NCBI RefSeq assembly: GCF_005893125.1
Contig: NZ_VCJS01000056.1
Location: 1-63,915 of the forward strand
DNA from: Nonomuraea basaltis
GTDB taxonomy: Bacteria; Actinomycetota; Actinomycetes; Streptosporangiales; Streptosporangiaceae
Length of the DNA: 63,915 bases
Direction: 5' to 3'
This document shows positions 63,322-63,915 of the stretch, piece after piece (position 1 is the first letter of the stretch; each line of letters opens with the position of its first letter). The position numbers and the translations under genes were made by a program. The notes beneath the pieces are model-generated. The model worked only from the letters and a program-made list of their open reading frames with translations, had not been told where the DNA came from and ran no database searches.

Positions 63322-63648
63322 GTGATGGAGAGAGTAGAGAATATGTGGGACCACGACCTGGTGGTGGAGAAGATCCACCGGGCGGCGCCGAAGGCGATCT
63401 ACCCGCGCTGCAGCGCCGGCGGCCGCGCCTGCCCGCCCGAAGACAGCGGCGGCCCCGAGGGGTTCGCCGACCTGCTGCGCGCGCTGCGGCACAAGAAGGG
63501 CTGGAAGTACCGCCAGGCGCGCGACGTGCTGGGCACCAGCCGCTGGGACGGCACGGCCTGGGACCGCCAGGAGGTCAACGACCAGCTCGCCGAGCTCGGC
63601 AAGCACTGGCCATGGTGGCCTCCCGGCAAGGGCGCGGCGACGCCGTAA
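63322..63648 (+). pseudogene. C-terminal fragment of a plasmid pRiA4b ORF-3 family protein
   Basis: 108 codons. W-D-H-D-L-V-V-E-K-I, Y-P-R-C-S-A-G-G-R-A-C-P-P-E-D-S-G-G-P and W-D-R-Q-E-V-N-D-Q-L match the C-terminal half of pRiA4b ORF-3 (MM3350-like) proteins; the N-terminal ~90 residues are missing, so the ATG at 63322 is probably fortuitous. It begins 15 bases from the integrase remnant start, so a rearrangement joined the two. Confidence 0.65.
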
Positions 63649-63848
63649 CAGCCCGAGCTCGCCACGATCCACGCCGCATTCGGTGGCGCAGACCACCCGA
63701 GGCGCGGCCCGTCGACGGGGTGGGAGGGGCGCAGACCAAGTACGGGTCGAGCCGAGATAACGGGAATTCCGGCCATGGGTGGATCTTGAGCGCTCTGACC
63801 TGCTGCAACGTCGAGGGGGTTCGAGCTCCGCCGTACGACTCGGGGCCA
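63649..63848. other. Non-coding tail region
   Basis: No gene supported. The stretch 63736-63758, read on the minus strand, shares ATCTCGG...CCGTACTT order with the repeats at the right edge, suggesting it belongs to the same element. Confidence 0.3.
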
Positions 63849-63906
63849 GCCGTACTTCCGAGATGAGCCAATCTCGGAAGTGGATTCCAGGCCGTACTTC
63901 CGAGAT
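63849..63906. repeat. Direct and inverted repeats at the right edge
   Basis: A 16 bp sequence GCCGTACTTCCGAGAT occurs at 63849-63864 and again at 63891-63906. Between them ATCTCGGAAGT (63871-63881) is the inverse of 63854-63864, giving an 11 bp hairpin with a 6 base loop. The array is cut by the window end, so its extent is unknown. Confidence 0.7.
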
Positions 63907-63915
63907 TCCGCACTC

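Overview
The window is high-GC actinobacterial DNA with strong G/C bias at third codon positions, GTG and TTG starts, GGAGG-type ribosome binding sites, and many 4-base ATGA/GTGA gene overlaps. The gene set (actinobacterial inositol cluster with a Cgl0159-type protein, SigE-type ECF sigma factor, cytochrome bd, many secreted carbohydrate enzymes) suggests a soil actinomycete, perhaps Streptosporangiales/Nonomuraea-like. The genus is an inference. No rRNA, tRNA or CRISPR array was recognised.

Layout: 1-2.8 kb carries secreted polysaccharide lyases (5'-truncated alginate-lyase-like protein with AbfB domain; ricin-lectin plus PL3 pectate lyase). 3.0-4.7 kb is an ECF sigma factor translationally coupled to a membrane-anchored partner. 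4.8-6.0 kb is an ISAzo13-type insertion sequence beside an orphan coding fragment. 6.3-17.2 kb is a compact natural-product locus of visibly lower GC: sulfotransferase, GNAT/FemAB-like acyltransferase, free-standing adenylation-carrier didomain, one large type I PKS (KS-AT-KR-DH-ACP), type II thioesterase and TauE/SafE-type exporter. The PKS acyltransferase domain has lost its nucleophilic serine, its catalytic histidine and its small subdomain. This locus is the best candidate for an undescribed system.

17.4-29.6 kb is a nearly complete myo-inositol uptake and catabolism cluster (mmsA/iolA, a three-part ABC importer, iolD, iolB, a Cgl0159-like aldolase candidate, iolC, iolE-like, iolG), with a divergent GntR regulator. 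29.9-31.1 kb holds a divergent extra EF-Tu gene ending in two tandem hairpins. 31.2-47.1 kb holds sugar-related genes: GH2 beta-galactosidase, amidohydrolase, secreted phosphodiester glycosidase/metallophosphoesterase, a membrane protein with a hydrolase domain, a maltose-type ABC importer, and a divergent pullulanase-type gene with a damaged 5' end.

47.2-56.2 kb carries mixed housekeeping and transport genes: Uma2-type nuclease, VIT1/CCC1 metal transporter, LysE exporter, pgi, a sugar-acid dehydratase and cydAB. 56.5-63.9 kb becomes patchy: LysR regulator, ambiguous overlapping ORFs, a small secreted protein, a 1123-residue AAA/TPR protein, and a right-hand end of broken genes (integrase without its C-terminal half, pRiA4b ORF-3 fragment) and short inverted/direct repeats, as expected of an eroded mobile region.

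Large antisense ORFs across the GC-rich genes were left out as shadows. Starts were moved from the longest ORF where a ribosome binding site, signal peptide or neighbouring stop made another start more likely.
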